64,000 nt of DNA from Ravibacter arvi. Its GTDB lineage: Bacteria > Bacteroidota > Bacteroidia > Cytophagales > Spirosomataceae. Positions 26,259 to 34,752 of the stretch are shown piece after piece. The stretch is from contig NZ_BAABEY010000012.1 in assembly GCF_039540405.1 (NCBI RefSeq), positions 62,001-126,000 of the forward strand, in the 5' to 3' direction. A program made the translations under genes and the position numbers. The notes beneath the pieces are model-generated. The model did not search any database. It had not been told where the DNA came from and was given only the letters and a program-made list of their open reading frames with translations. How positions within the stretch are numbered: the stretch's first letter is position 1; each line of letters begins with the position of its first letter.

Positions 26259-27032
26259 ATGTTGAAGAACGATAGATTCTTGAAAAAAGGAGCAAAGCTT
26301 GTCCTGTGGGCGGTTGTTTTTGCCCTTTGCGTGGGAATGGCGGAGAGAAAGTTTCTATCACAACGCTGTGAGGAAATTGTGATCAATTTCCCTGAGAGTG
26401 AGTCGGCAGCTTTGCTTTCCGAAACTGACATTTTGAATCAAATCAATAAAAACGGCCCCGTGCTGGGGCGTAAGATGGATTTGATTAACCTGGCCGAAAT
26501 AGAATCCTCGGTCAAAGAAAATGTGTTTGTACGGAACTGTGAGGCCAGCAAGGATTTTTCGGGCAACCTGATTATTAACCTTGACCTGCACAGCCCCGTT
26601 GCCCGGTGGGTGGACACGCCCGGGTCCGGGGGCGAATGGAAAAAGGCCCGGGGCTTTTATATTAGCGAAGACGGACATTATTCCGCGCTCTCCAACCGTT
26701 ATACCATGCATGTACCGCTCATCAGCGGCGAGTATATCAGGAAACTGGGAAGGCTGGACCAGGAGAAAGGGAAAGATTATCTCGCTTTTATACGTTACAT
26801 TCGCAATGATCCCTTCTGGCATGCCCAGATTAGCCAGATAATGGTGGATCACAGCGGGGAAATCAGCCTGCTGACGACATTGGGCGACCAGGTAATCGAA
26901 TTCGGACCACCGGTAAATACCGGTGTAAAGCTTAAAAAGCTCAAAGTTTTTTATGACCGGGTGCTTTCCAGCGACTGGAATTCGTACTCGAAAATTAATG
27001 TCAAGTTTCAGGATCAGGTAGTTTGCGAATAA
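26259..27032 (+). CDS. ftsQ: Cell division protein FtsQ/DivIB
   Basis: A 257-residue bitopic protein: short cytoplasmic N-terminus, one membrane helix (about 13-31, LVLWAVVFALCVGMAE) and a periplasmic part with a POTRA-like segment (about 45-110) and a beta domain to the end. FtsQ sequences diverge strongly; the identification rests on this layout and on its place between murC (28-bp gap) and ftsA (14-bp gap). It links FtsL/FtsB to the divisome. Confidence 0.88.
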   Translation: MLKNDRFLKKGAKLVLWAVVFALCVGMAERKFLSQRCEEIVINFPESESAALLSETDILNQINKNGPVLGRKMDLINLAEIESSVKENVFVRNCEASKDFSGNLIINLDLHSPVARWVDTPGSGGEWKKARGFYISEDGHYSALSNRYTMHVPLISGEYIRKLGRLDQEKGKDYLAFIRYIRNDPFWHAQISQIMVDHSGEISLLTTLGDQVIEFGPPVNTGVKLKKLKVFYDRVLSSDWNSYSKINVKFQDQVVCE

Positions 27033-27046
27033 ATTAAAGATTTGAT

Positions 27047-28480
27047 ATGAAGTTGAGCAATGTTATTGCCGGTATTGATTTAGGAAGCAGCAAAGTTTCT
27101 ATCGTGGTAGCGCGTCCTGTTTCGGACGCTGTCGGTTACTCACTGGAGGTGCTGGGATTCGGAACGAGTCCATTGCCCAAAGGCGCCATCGTAAACGGCT
27201 CAGTGGAGAATATTGTGCAGGTAGCAGAAGCGCTTGCGAAAGCACTCCAGCAGGTATCCTCGGTCGCGAACTACCCTTTTGATACCGTAAATGTGAGCTT
27301 TGGCGGAATGAACGTCAAGGTGATCGAACAAAAAGATGAAATTATCCGGCCAACCTCCTCCTCCGGAGAAGAGGTTACCGAAAATGATATTGCCCAGCTG
27401 ATCAGCGAAGTAACAAGGGTCAGAAAGCAAAAAGACAGCAACTACGACGTTATCCATGTACTGCCGCGGTATTTCATGGTCGACAATGTAGGCCATATTA
27501 CCGAACCCGTAGGCCGCCAGGGCATCAAGCTCGGCGCCGACTTCCTGGTCCTGTCGGGCAACAGCCAGTCATTGAAGCGGACCAAAAAGAGCCTTGAAAT
27601 CGTAGAGAACAGCTTGAGAAGAGCCAATATCGTGTACTCACCGATTGCTACCGGCCTCGCTGTCCTTACCGAAGAGGAGAAAAACGCCGGGATTGCCCTG
27701 GTCGACATTGGTGAGCAAACTACCGATGTGGTTATCTATCAGAACAATTTCATTCGCCATATCGCCTCTTTCCCTATTGCCGGGAAAAATATTACCAATG
27801 ACCTGAAAACAGGCTGCGGTATCCAGCTTTCCAACGCAGAGGACCTGAAATGTACTTTTGGCGCTGCACTCGCCGAAAATGTTCCGTCCAACATCGAAAT
27901 ATCGATCAATTACCTCTCCGGCCGGCCGCCCCGCAAGGTGCTTAAGAAAAACGTGGCGCTGATTATCGAAGAAAGACTCAAAGAGATCGCAGCGATGGTG
28001 TACGGTGAAATCAAGCACCAGGGACTGGAGGAAGAGCTGATCGGCGGAGTTGTGCTTACCGGGGGAACCTCTTCCATTCCCGATATCGAAACCGTTTTCA
28101 GCCGTGTAATGGATAACATGAACGTCAGGGTGGGCCTGCCCGAAGGTTTGGACCATACTTCCATGGCCGACATCGTCAGCTCACTTTCCTACGCATCGGC
28201 GGTGGGTCTCGCCTGGGCAAGTATCAAACCGCTGGACGAAAGACTGATTACCCGCAAACCCATTAAAATTCAATCTGTTTCTGAGCAAAAGAAAGAAGAA
28301 GAAACGTATTACAGAAACGACCGGAGCACCGCCTCAGAGCAGAACCCCGGCAATACCCGTTCTTCATCCGCCCCGTTAATTGATATCGGCGGCTGGCTTT
28401 CCAGTATCAAAAATACCTTTATCAGCAACCGCGACCAGGCCAATGACGGCGGAAGCTACGGAGATGAAGACGAAAAATAA
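27047..28480 (+). CDS. ftsA: Cell division protein FtsA
   Basis: A 477-residue actin-like ATPase that anchors FtsZ to the membrane. Phosphate loop 1 is IDLGSSKVSIVV (10-21), phosphate loop 2 VDIGEQTTDVVIY and the adenosine motif GGVVLTGGTSSIPDIE. The C-terminus carries a long polar linker (about 405-455) and the end segment IDIGGWLSSIKNTFI, a likely membrane-binding amphipathic helix. It is longer than the E. coli protein (420) because of the linker. Genes before and after are 14 bp away. Confidence 0.96.
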   Translation: MKLSNVIAGIDLGSSKVSIVVARPVSDAVGYSLEVLGFGTSPLPKGAIVNGSVENIVQVAEALAKALQQVSSVANYPFDTVNVSFGGMNVKVIEQKDEIIRPTSSSGEEVTENDIAQLISEVTRVRKQKDSNYDVIHVLPRYFMVDNVGHITEPVGRQGIKLGADFLVLSGNSQSLKRTKKSLEIVENSLRRANIVYSPIATGLAVLTEEEKNAGIALVDIGEQTTDVVIYQNNFIRHIASFPIAGKNITNDLKTGCGIQLSNAEDLKCTFGAALAENVPSNIEISINYLSGRPPRKVLKKNVALIIEERLKEIAAMVYGEIKHQGLEEELIGGVVLTGGTSSIPDIETVFSRVMDNMNVRVGLPEGLDHTSMADIVSSLSYASAVGLAWASIKPLDERLITRKPIKIQSVSEQKKEEETYYRNDRSTASEQNPGNTRSSSAPLIDIGGWLSSIKNTFISNRDQANDGGSYGDEDEK

Positions 28481-28494
28481 AGAAACGCTCAATT

Positions 28495-29994
28495 ATGGAT
28501 ATTGAAGATTTTTTTAAACAGGACTATATCATCAAGAAGATTGTGAAAGATACACCAACCGGAGAATCACACGCACCCATTATCAAGGTGATTGGGGTAG
28601 GCGGCGGCGGCGGGAATGCCGTCAACTACATGTATAAGAAGAAAATCAAAGATGTGGACTTTGTGATCACCAACACGGACCGCCAGGTTCTGCTGGAAAG
28701 TCCCATTCCTGTTAAAATCCAGCTAGGCGCCACGCTTACGGGCGGACTTGGAACCGGTATGGACGTCACCTTCGGGAAGAATGCGGCCATTGAAAGTGAA
28801 GACGAAATCAAAGCGGTGCTGGGCGGTTCTACCAAAATGGTTTTCATCACTGCCGGTATGGGAGGGGGAACCGGAACCGGAGCCGCTCCGGTAATCGCCG
28901 GGATTGCCAAAAGCATGGGTTTGCTTACTGTTTCTGTGGTAACGGCGCCCTACTCGTGGGAAGGCCGCAAAAAGCTGGAACAGGCCATGGAAGGTATTGC
29001 CGAGCTTCAGGCAAACAGTGATACGGTACTGGTTGTGTTGAACGATAAATTGGAGGAGCTTTATGAAGATCTCCCCCTTTCCAACGCATTTGCGCAGGCA
29101 GACAATATCCTGCTTTATGCTGTACAAAGTATCTCCGAAATTATCACCACCAGCGGAACCATCAATACGGACTTCCGGGATGTTGAGAAAGTCCTGAAAG
29201 GCGCCAAACAATCGGTTATGGGTACGTCGGAGGGCGAAGGGCCCGACCGCGCGCTCAATGCGATTGAGAAGGCGCTGGATTCGCCTCTTCTCAACGACCG
29301 CGATATTTCAGGCGCTCAAAGTATCATCGTCACGATCGCTACCAGCTCTAAAAAAGAAGCCGTTGTTCGCGAGCAGCGGATTATTACTTCCTACGTCACT
29401 GAAAAGGTAAAAGGAAATCACTCCCTTTTCAAGCTGGGAACAATTTCCGACGAAAGTCTTGGCGAAAAACTCCGTGTTACCATCGTAGCATCGGGTTTCG
29501 ACAAAGGCGGAAAACTGGAAATCCCGGACCTCGATAAAAAAAAGACTGATGATCCTTCGGATGAGATACCGGAAGCGGTCAGCTCTGACAAGAGCGGTCT
29601 GTTTGAAGAAGATACCCGCGTGGCAAATGAGTTTACCCCGGAACCTCAGGGTAGCTTTATAAAAGAGGAAGAATTTGAGCTCGAGGACACAAAAACAGGA
29701 CCTTCCGTGATTGCAGTTGACGACTTCGATAACCGGGTCGTATTTGCACGGCACGATGATCTGCTCCGAAAAACACTGTACGTGGAGCATACCGGGAAGG
29801 AAGGATGGAGCCTCGCTGAAGAAAGGCGTCTTGCTTCGCTGTCGGACTGGTTTAAGAACAACAGGAACCCGAATTGGGCAGAACTGGAATCGCCTGCTTT
29901 CCGGCGCAACAACCTGGAGTTGTGGCAACACCCCGACATCCCGGCAAGCGAAATGGAGAAATTCAATTTGAGTGATAAAAAAAGAGGAGCTTAG
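28495..29994 (+). CDS. ftsZ: Cell division protein FtsZ
   Basis: A 499-residue tubulin homologue that forms the Z ring. The GTPase domain has GVGGGGGNAV, the tubulin signature GGGTGTG (123-129) and the T7 region. After about residue 340 there is a long acidic linker, followed by an unusually well-ordered C-terminal segment (about 425-499; SLAEERRLASLSDWFKNN, then RRNNLELW) in place of a short conserved peptide, as seen in other Bacteroidota. The final codons (KKRGA and stop) lie inside the terminator hairpin at 29977-30009. Confidence 0.97.
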   Translation: MDIEDFFKQDYIIKKIVKDTPTGESHAPIIKVIGVGGGGGNAVNYMYKKKIKDVDFVITNTDRQVLLESPIPVKIQLGATLTGGLGTGMDVTFGKNAAIESEDEIKAVLGGSTKMVFITAGMGGGTGTGAAPVIAGIAKSMGLLTVSVVTAPYSWEGRKKLEQAMEGIAELQANSDTVLVVLNDKLEELYEDLPLSNAFAQADNILLYAVQSISEIITTSGTINTDFRDVEKVLKGAKQSVMGTSEGEGPDRALNAIEKALDSPLLNDRDISGAQSIIVTIATSSKKEAVVREQRIITSYVTEKVKGNHSLFKLGTISDESLGEKLRVTIVASGFDKGGKLEIPDLDKKKTDDPSDEIPEAVSSDKSGLFEEDTRVANEFTPEPQGSFIKEEEFELEDTKTGPSVIAVDDFDNRVVFARHDDLLRKTLYVEHTGKEGWSLAEERRLASLSDWFKNNRNPNWAELESPAFRRNNLELWQHPDIPASEMEKFNLSDKKRGA

Positions 29995-30009
29995 GCCCCT
30001 CTTTTTTTT
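29977..30009 (+). terminator. Rho-independent terminator containing the ftsZ stop codon
   Basis: AAAAAAAGAGG (29977-29987) pairs with CCTCTTTTTTT (from 29998) around a 10-nt loop that holds the ftsZ TAG (29992-29994); eight T's end it. The last codons of ftsZ form the left arm. Confidence 0.85.
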
Positions 30010-30054
30010 AATTGCCCGCCCACCTCGTTTCCGCTATTACTGTCTGTTGGCCTT

Positions 30055-30645
30055 ATGTCCCGAGCTTTTCAATACTACCTGATTTACAAACCTTACGGTA
30101 TGCTGAGCCAGTTTACCAAAGAAGGAGAATGGACCACGCTTTCCGACCTCGGCTACCCGTTCGAAAAGGATGTTTACCCGGTCGGCCGGCTTGATGCCGA
30201 CAGTGAAGGGCTGCTGCTGCTCACCAACGACAATCAGCTAAAAACGAGGCTCCTCGATCCGAAAAACAAACACTGGCGGACGTACTATGTGCAGGTGGAG
30301 GGAATTGTTACCGACGAAGCCTGCAGGAAAATGTCCGCAGGGGTTACCATTTCTGTAAACGGGAAATCTTATCAAACCCGGAGGGCTATGGCAACCCCCA
30401 TTGACCCGCCGGCGCTTCCCGAACGGGTTCCACCCATACGTGTGAGAAAAACAATCCCGGATTCCTGGCTGTCACTCTCGTTATCGGAAGGTAAAAACAG
30501 GCAGGTAAGAAAAATGACTGCTGCTGCCGGCTACCCGACGCTGAGATTGGTTAGGATGGCGATCGGCAACCTGAGACCGGACGACATGAAGCCGGGAGAA
30601 GTCCGGGAACTGAACAAGTCGGCCGTACTGGACGCAATCCGCTGA
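30055..30645 (+). CDS. rluE: 23S rRNA pseudouridine synthase, RluE/RsuA family
   Basis: A 196-residue synthase without an S4 domain. The family motif GRLDADSEGLLLLTND (44-59) contains catalytic Asp47; the motif YLIYKPYGMLSQF (8-20) comes before it and NRQVRKM lies near the end. The lack of S4 and the length match RluE, which modifies U2457 of 23S rRNA; the precise site is inferred. It follows the ftsZ terminator by about 45 bp and is probably transcribed separately. Confidence 0.88.
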   Translation: MSRAFQYYLIYKPYGMLSQFTKEGEWTTLSDLGYPFEKDVYPVGRLDADSEGLLLLTNDNQLKTRLLDPKNKHWRTYYVQVEGIVTDEACRKMSAGVTISVNGKSYQTRRAMATPIDPPALPERVPPIRVRKTIPDSWLSLSLSEGKNRQVRKMTAAAGYPTLRLVRMAIGNLRPDDMKPGEVRELNKSAVLDAIR

Positions 30646-30679
30646 AAACCCGCTTCAAATTACCCCCAATTTCTCCCCT

Positions 30680-32971
30680 ATGCTCCGTTGCCTGGCTTTC
30701 CTGTTGTTCCTTTGTCCCATCAGCATTTCAGCGGTCCATGGTCAGCCCAAAGCACGCCATAACCTGACCTTTGACCGGCTACCCGTTGTTTGGGACGAAG
30801 CCCTGCCCCTTGGCAACGGAACGGTAGGCGCGCTGATCTGGGAAAAAGATCACAGGCTGCGTTTCTCTCTCGACAGGGCCGATATTTGGGACATGCGGCC
30901 CATGAAGGGATTGCACAGGAAAGAATTTTCTTTTGACTGGGTGCGCGGCCAGGTGTTGAAAAACGACTACAAACCGGTACAGGAATACTTTGATGCGCCC
31001 TATGACAGGGAGCCGGCTCCCTCGAAGATCCCTGCAGGTGCGTTGGAGTTTGAACTTCCCGGAAATATCCGAGCCGTTTCGGCATCGGTCAGCCTCGAAA
31101 ACGCAACCTGCGAAGTACATTGGAACAATGGTCTGAAACTTACCACTTTTGTACATGCCACTCAGCCAGTGGGATGGTTCCGGTTCGAAAATGCCGCGGA
31201 AGAAATTAAGCCGGTACTGGCTCCTCCGCCCTATCAGGCCCGGATCGGTAATAGCGTCACCCCGAATTCGCTCATCGGCGATGACCTGGCCAGGTTGGGC
31301 TACAAACCCGGTGTGGTTAAGAAAACCAGCAACGAAATTACCTACGAGCAGGAAGGCTGGGGCGGACTTATCTATCGCATCTCTGTCCGATGGAAAAAGG
31401 TGAACGCGACTACCACCGAGGGTGCCTGGAGCGTTTCTGCGCACTACCCCGGCAAAAATGCGTCCGGCGCTTCTAAAATCCTGGCCGCAGCGTTTCCTGC
31501 CGGGATGAAAACCGCCTTCGCCAGCCATGCGGCCTGGTGGAACGATTTCTGGCAAAAGTCGGCCGTTTCGGTCCCCGATTCTCTCCTTGAAAAACAATGG
31601 TACCTCGAACAATACAAATTCGGATCTGTAGCCCGGGAAGATACTCCCCCTATTTCTCTCCAGGGCGTTTGGACCGCCGACAACGGGAGAATTCCGCCCT
31701 GGAAAGGCGACTTTCACCACGACCTCAATACCCAACTCAGCTACTGGCCTGCCTACAGTGGCAACCACCTGAAAGAGGCGCTCGGCTATCTTAATCATCT
31801 CGATGCCAACAAAGCCAATTACAAACGGTATACCCGCCAATATTTTGGGGTTGAGGGGCTGAATGTACCGGGTGTCACTACGCTTGACGGTACCGAGATG
31901 GGCGGGTGGATTCAGTATTCACTCTCCCCGACCGTATCCGCGTGGCTTGCCCATCATTACTACCTGCAATGGCGTTACAGCATGGACAGGGAATTTTTGA
32001 AGTCCAGAGCCTATCCGTGGTTCAGGGAAGTAGCTACTTTCCTCGCAGGCATCACCCGGAAAGACGAAAACGGTTTACGGCAATTGCCTTTAAGCTCAAG
32101 CCCTGAAATCAACAACAACAGCATCAACGCCTGGTTTACCAAAAATACCAATTATGACCTGGCGCTTATGAAGTTCGTATTCAAAACGGCCGCGGAATTG
32201 GCCCGGGAGCTGGCCCTGGAAAAAGACGCAGCCAGGTGGCTGGCCCTGTACTCCGAATTCGGGGCGTTTGCAACTACCGGTAACGATGAACTCATGTTTG
32301 CGGAAAACCTGCCTTATCATGAGTCACATCGGCATTTTTCTCATTTGATGGCCATACACCCGCTGGGGCTCATCAAATGGGAAGACGGAGAAGCCGCCCG
32401 GTCGGTTATCAAAAACACCATCAGGTCGTTAGAGACAGTCGGCCCGGCCCTTTGGTGCGGTTACTCCTACTCCTGGTCAGCCAATCTGTATGCACGGGCA
32501 AAAGACGGCGAATCTGCCGCCAAAGCACTCCGGATCTTCGCCAAAGCATTTTGCCTTCCCAACAGTTTTCACGCCAACGGCGACCAAACACGATCAGGAT
32601 ACTCTACCTTCACTTACCGGCCTTTCACGCTGGAAGGAAATATGGCCTTCGCTGCCGGGCTGCAGGAGATGCTCCTCCAAAGCTATAACGGCGCAATCGA
32701 AATCATGCCGGCGGTCCCCTCGGAATGGCAGAACATTTCATTTCGCCGGCTCCGGGCTGAAGGCGCCTTCCTGGTAGACGCATCCATGCGGAACGGCCGC
32801 CTTGAAACGGTAACCATACAATCTGAAAAAGGTGGAAAAACCAAACTGATGCTGCCGCTCCGCGAATGGAATATTACGGCAGGCAGCAGTTTCAGGGTAG
32901 CAGATGCCGGGGACGGTTATACCGCGCTGGACGCCGAACCGGGCGCTAAACTGGTGCTGACCAGGAAATAA
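30680..32971 (+). CDS. GH95-like glycoside hydrolase, exported
   Basis: A 763-residue protein with a Sec signal peptide (MLRCLAFLLFLCPISISAVHG). The N-terminal domain begins in the GH95 manner (LPVVWDEALPLGNGTVGALIW), and the (alpha/alpha)6 barrel has the conserved HRHFSH box at 550-555 near ENLPYHES. GH95 members are inverting alpha-L-fucosidases or galactosidases, often acting on xyloglucan or pectin side chains. The highly diverged middle and the lack of a neighbouring SusC/SusD pair make the substrate uncertain. It is followed 76 bp later by an esterase gene. Confidence 0.83.
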   Translation: MLRCLAFLLFLCPISISAVHGQPKARHNLTFDRLPVVWDEALPLGNGTVGALIWEKDHRLRFSLDRADIWDMRPMKGLHRKEFSFDWVRGQVLKNDYKPVQEYFDAPYDREPAPSKIPAGALEFELPGNIRAVSASVSLENATCEVHWNNGLKLTTFVHATQPVGWFRFENAAEEIKPVLAPPPYQARIGNSVTPNSLIGDDLARLGYKPGVVKKTSNEITYEQEGWGGLIYRISVRWKKVNATTTEGAWSVSAHYPGKNASGASKILAAAFPAGMKTAFASHAAWWNDFWQKSAVSVPDSLLEKQWYLEQYKFGSVAREDTPPISLQGVWTADNGRIPPWKGDFHHDLNTQLSYWPAYSGNHLKEALGYLNHLDANKANYKRYTRQYFGVEGLNVPGVTTLDGTEMGGWIQYSLSPTVSAWLAHHYYLQWRYSMDREFLKSRAYPWFREVATFLAGITRKDENGLRQLPLSSSPEINNNSINAWFTKNTNYDLALMKFVFKTAAELARELALEKDAARWLALYSEFGAFATTGNDELMFAENLPYHESHRHFSHLMAIHPLGLIKWEDGEAARSVIKNTIRSLETVGPALWCGYSYSWSANLYARAKDGESAAKALRIFAKAFCLPNSFHANGDQTRSGYSTFTYRPFTLEGNMAFAAGLQEMLLQSYNGAIEIMPAVPSEWQNISFRRLRAEGAFLVDASMRNGRLETVTIQSEKGGKTKLMLPLREWNITAGSSFRVADAGDGYTALDAEPGAKLVLTRK

Positions 32972-33047
32972 CCCAATTGATTTGACCGGCCGTCGTGAGT
33001 ACCAATCGGTCCTGCGACAGATATTGCAATAAAACGAAGCCGACACT

Positions 33048-34232
33048 TTGGAAGCGAACAACAACACAATCCACCTGTGGAGCAAGCGCTCAGTTGCGGG
33101 AGCCCTATTTTTGCTGGCAGCAACTTTAACTGCCTGCCAGAGCTCCAAAACCGGGCCGGATACCGAAAAGAAAGTTAACTGGGCCGAGATAGATACATTC
33201 TTCACTCCTCCGCCTGCATACAACAACAACCCGGGTCCCTATGCGTCGCCGCTCGTTTTTGACAACGGCGACACCGTAAAATCGAGCGCTCAATGGGGGG
33301 TACGGAGAAAAGAAATCCGGGACAAATGGCACCAACTGATGGGTTCCTGGCCCGAGCTGATCACCGACCAGGAACTTACGATTACCGCTTCGGAAAAAAA
33401 GGATGGTTTTGTTCAGCATACGGTTAAATTCAAGTGGCTTCCCAACGAAGAAACCCAGGGTTACCTGCTTGTTCCTACATCGGCAAAAAAATCGGCTCCC
33501 GCGGTTATTTCCGTATTTTATGAGCCTGAAACCGCTGTCGGAATCGGTGGGAAGCCCTATCGGGACTTTGCCCTTCAACTGGCAAAACGGGGGTTTGTCA
33601 CGCTTTCGCTGGGAACCACCGCTGCTTCCAAAGCCCATACTTTCTCCCTTTATTACCCGTCAATTGATAAGCCTGCACTCCAACCCCTTTCCGCCCTCGC
33701 TTATGCCGCCGCGAACGCGTGGCATGCCCTCTCGAAACGTCCTGAAGTAAACGCCGCAAAGATTGGGATTGTAGGACATTCCTTCGGCGGAAAATGGGCT
33801 ATGTTCGCCTCCTGTCTTTTCGACCGGTTTGCCTGCGCAGTCTGGTCCGATCCGGGGATCGTATTCCAGAATGACCGCGAAAGCATCAACTACTGGGAGC
33901 CCTGGTACCTGGGGTTCCATCCGAAACCCTGGAGGAAACGGGGCCTGATAACGCCCGAAAACCCGGCGTACGGATTGTACCCGGAGCTGATAAAAAATGG
34001 CAGAAACCTGCATGAACTTCACGCTCTCATGGCGCCGAGGCCCTTTTTGGTGTCGGGAGGCGCTGAAGACCCGGTAGAGCGCTGGCACCCTCTTCAACAT
34101 AGTATCGCCGTCAATCGGCTGCTCGGATTCGAAAAAAGGGTGGCCATGACCAACCGCCCGTTACATGACCCGAATGCAGGCTCAAACGAGGTAATTTATC
34201 GCTTCTTTGAAATTTACCTGGCGAAAAAATAG
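33048..34232 (+). CDS. Lipoprotein alpha/beta hydrolase (dienelactone hydrolase / CE15-like esterase), TTG start
   Basis: A 394-residue predicted lipoprotein. The signal peptide runs to Cys30 (VAGALFLLAATLTAC), so the frame must include it; the only usable start before it is TTG at 33048 (no ATG or GTG in frame). The nucleophile elbow is G243-H-S245-F-G-G, an acid candidate is in SGGAEDPVERW and the His is in NRPLHDPNAG. The fold and the segment NPAYGLYPE resemble carbohydrate esterases such as the CE15 glucuronoyl esterases, but this is not certain. Pairing with the GH95-like gene suggests joint work on a decorated plant glycan. Confidence 0.8.
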   Translation: MEANNNTIHLWSKRSVAGALFLLAATLTACQSSKTGPDTEKKVNWAEIDTFFTPPPAYNNNPGPYASPLVFDNGDTVKSSAQWGVRRKEIRDKWHQLMGSWPELITDQELTITASEKKDGFVQHTVKFKWLPNEETQGYLLVPTSAKKSAPAVISVFYEPETAVGIGGKPYRDFALQLAKRGFVTLSLGTTAASKAHTFSLYYPSIDKPALQPLSALAYAAANAWHALSKRPEVNAAKIGIVGHSFGGKWAMFASCLFDRFACAVWSDPGIVFQNDRESINYWEPWYLGFHPKPWRKRGLITPENPAYGLYPELIKNGRNLHELHALMAPRPFLVSGGAEDPVERWHPLQHSIAVNRLLGFEKRVAMTNRPLHDPNAGSNEVIYRFFEIYLAKK

Positions 34233-34256
34233 TTTTTGCTCGCTTGCAAAACAAAT

Positions 34257-34301
34257 AACTAATAAAATAGTTTGTATACTAATTACTTAGTTATATATTT
34301 G
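34257..34301 (+). promoter_or_regulatory. blaI promoter with two overlapping ACTA/TAGT dyads (probable BlaI operators)
   Basis: The promoter TTTG (34271-34274), 19 bp, TATATTTG (34294-34301) is an exact match. Two inverted repeats overlie it: AACTA-N6-TAGTT (34257-34272), touching the -33 box, and ACTAA-N4-TTAGT (34278-34291), wholly inside the spacer. Their centres are 20 bp apart, about two helical turns. ACTA/TAGT arms recall BlaI/MecI operators (known TACTA...TAGTA dyads). Repression of the whole operon by its first product is the natural reading. Confidence 0.78.
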
Positions 34302-34342
34302 CTAAAGTCTGCCGGCCCACTTAACGGCAGCAATTGATAAGT

Positions 34343-34714
34343 ATGGAAAAACGGTCGTTAACGCGCGCAGAGGAAGAGGTGATGCTCATCCTCTGGGAAA
34401 AAGGCAAAGGATTCGTCAAAGACATACTGGCAGAAATGCCCGAACCCAAACCTGCCTACAATACGGTCTCAACCATTATCCGCATTCTGGAAAAGAAGGG
34501 TATCGTTGGGTACAATGCCTATGGCAAAACGCATGAGTATTTTCCGCTGCTCTCGAAGGAGGACTACAAAAAGTCTGAAATGGATCAGCTTATGGGGACC
34601 TACTTTGAGAATTCTCTTTCCAACCTGGTGTCGTTCTTTGTAAAAGATAAAAAAGTCAATACAAGGGAATTGGACGAGATTCTGGATATTATCAATCGCA
34701 AAAGTGTGAAGTAA
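34343..34714 (+). CDS. blaI: BlaI/MecI-family transcriptional repressor
   Basis: A 123-residue winged-helix repressor: LTRAEEEVMLILWEKGKGFV, AYNTVSTIIRILEKKGIVGY (recognition helix) and a C-terminal dimerisation half. BlaI-type proteins sit on dyads such as those at 34257-34291 and are inactivated by proteolysis after a membrane M56 sensor is triggered. The ATG at 34343 is preferred over an in-frame TTG at 34334. Two M56 genes follow (38 bp and then 4 bp gaps), as expected for a sensor-repressor operon. In Bacteroidota such pairs are frequent and not limited to beta-lactam resistance; no beta-lactamase is nearby. Confidence 0.92.
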   Translation: MEKRSLTRAEEEVMLILWEKGKGFVKDILAEMPEPKPAYNTVSTIIRILEKKGIVGYNAYGKTHEYFPLLSKEDYKKSEMDQLMGTYFENSLSNLVSFFVKDKKVNTRELDEILDIINRKSVK

Positions 34715-34752
34715 CAATTTCCATCTTCTTAACACCTAACCGCCGACCGATC

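Noticed and set aside
30779..31840. 353-codon open frame on the minus strand
   Set aside because: Antisense to the GH95-like gene; no recognisable protein.
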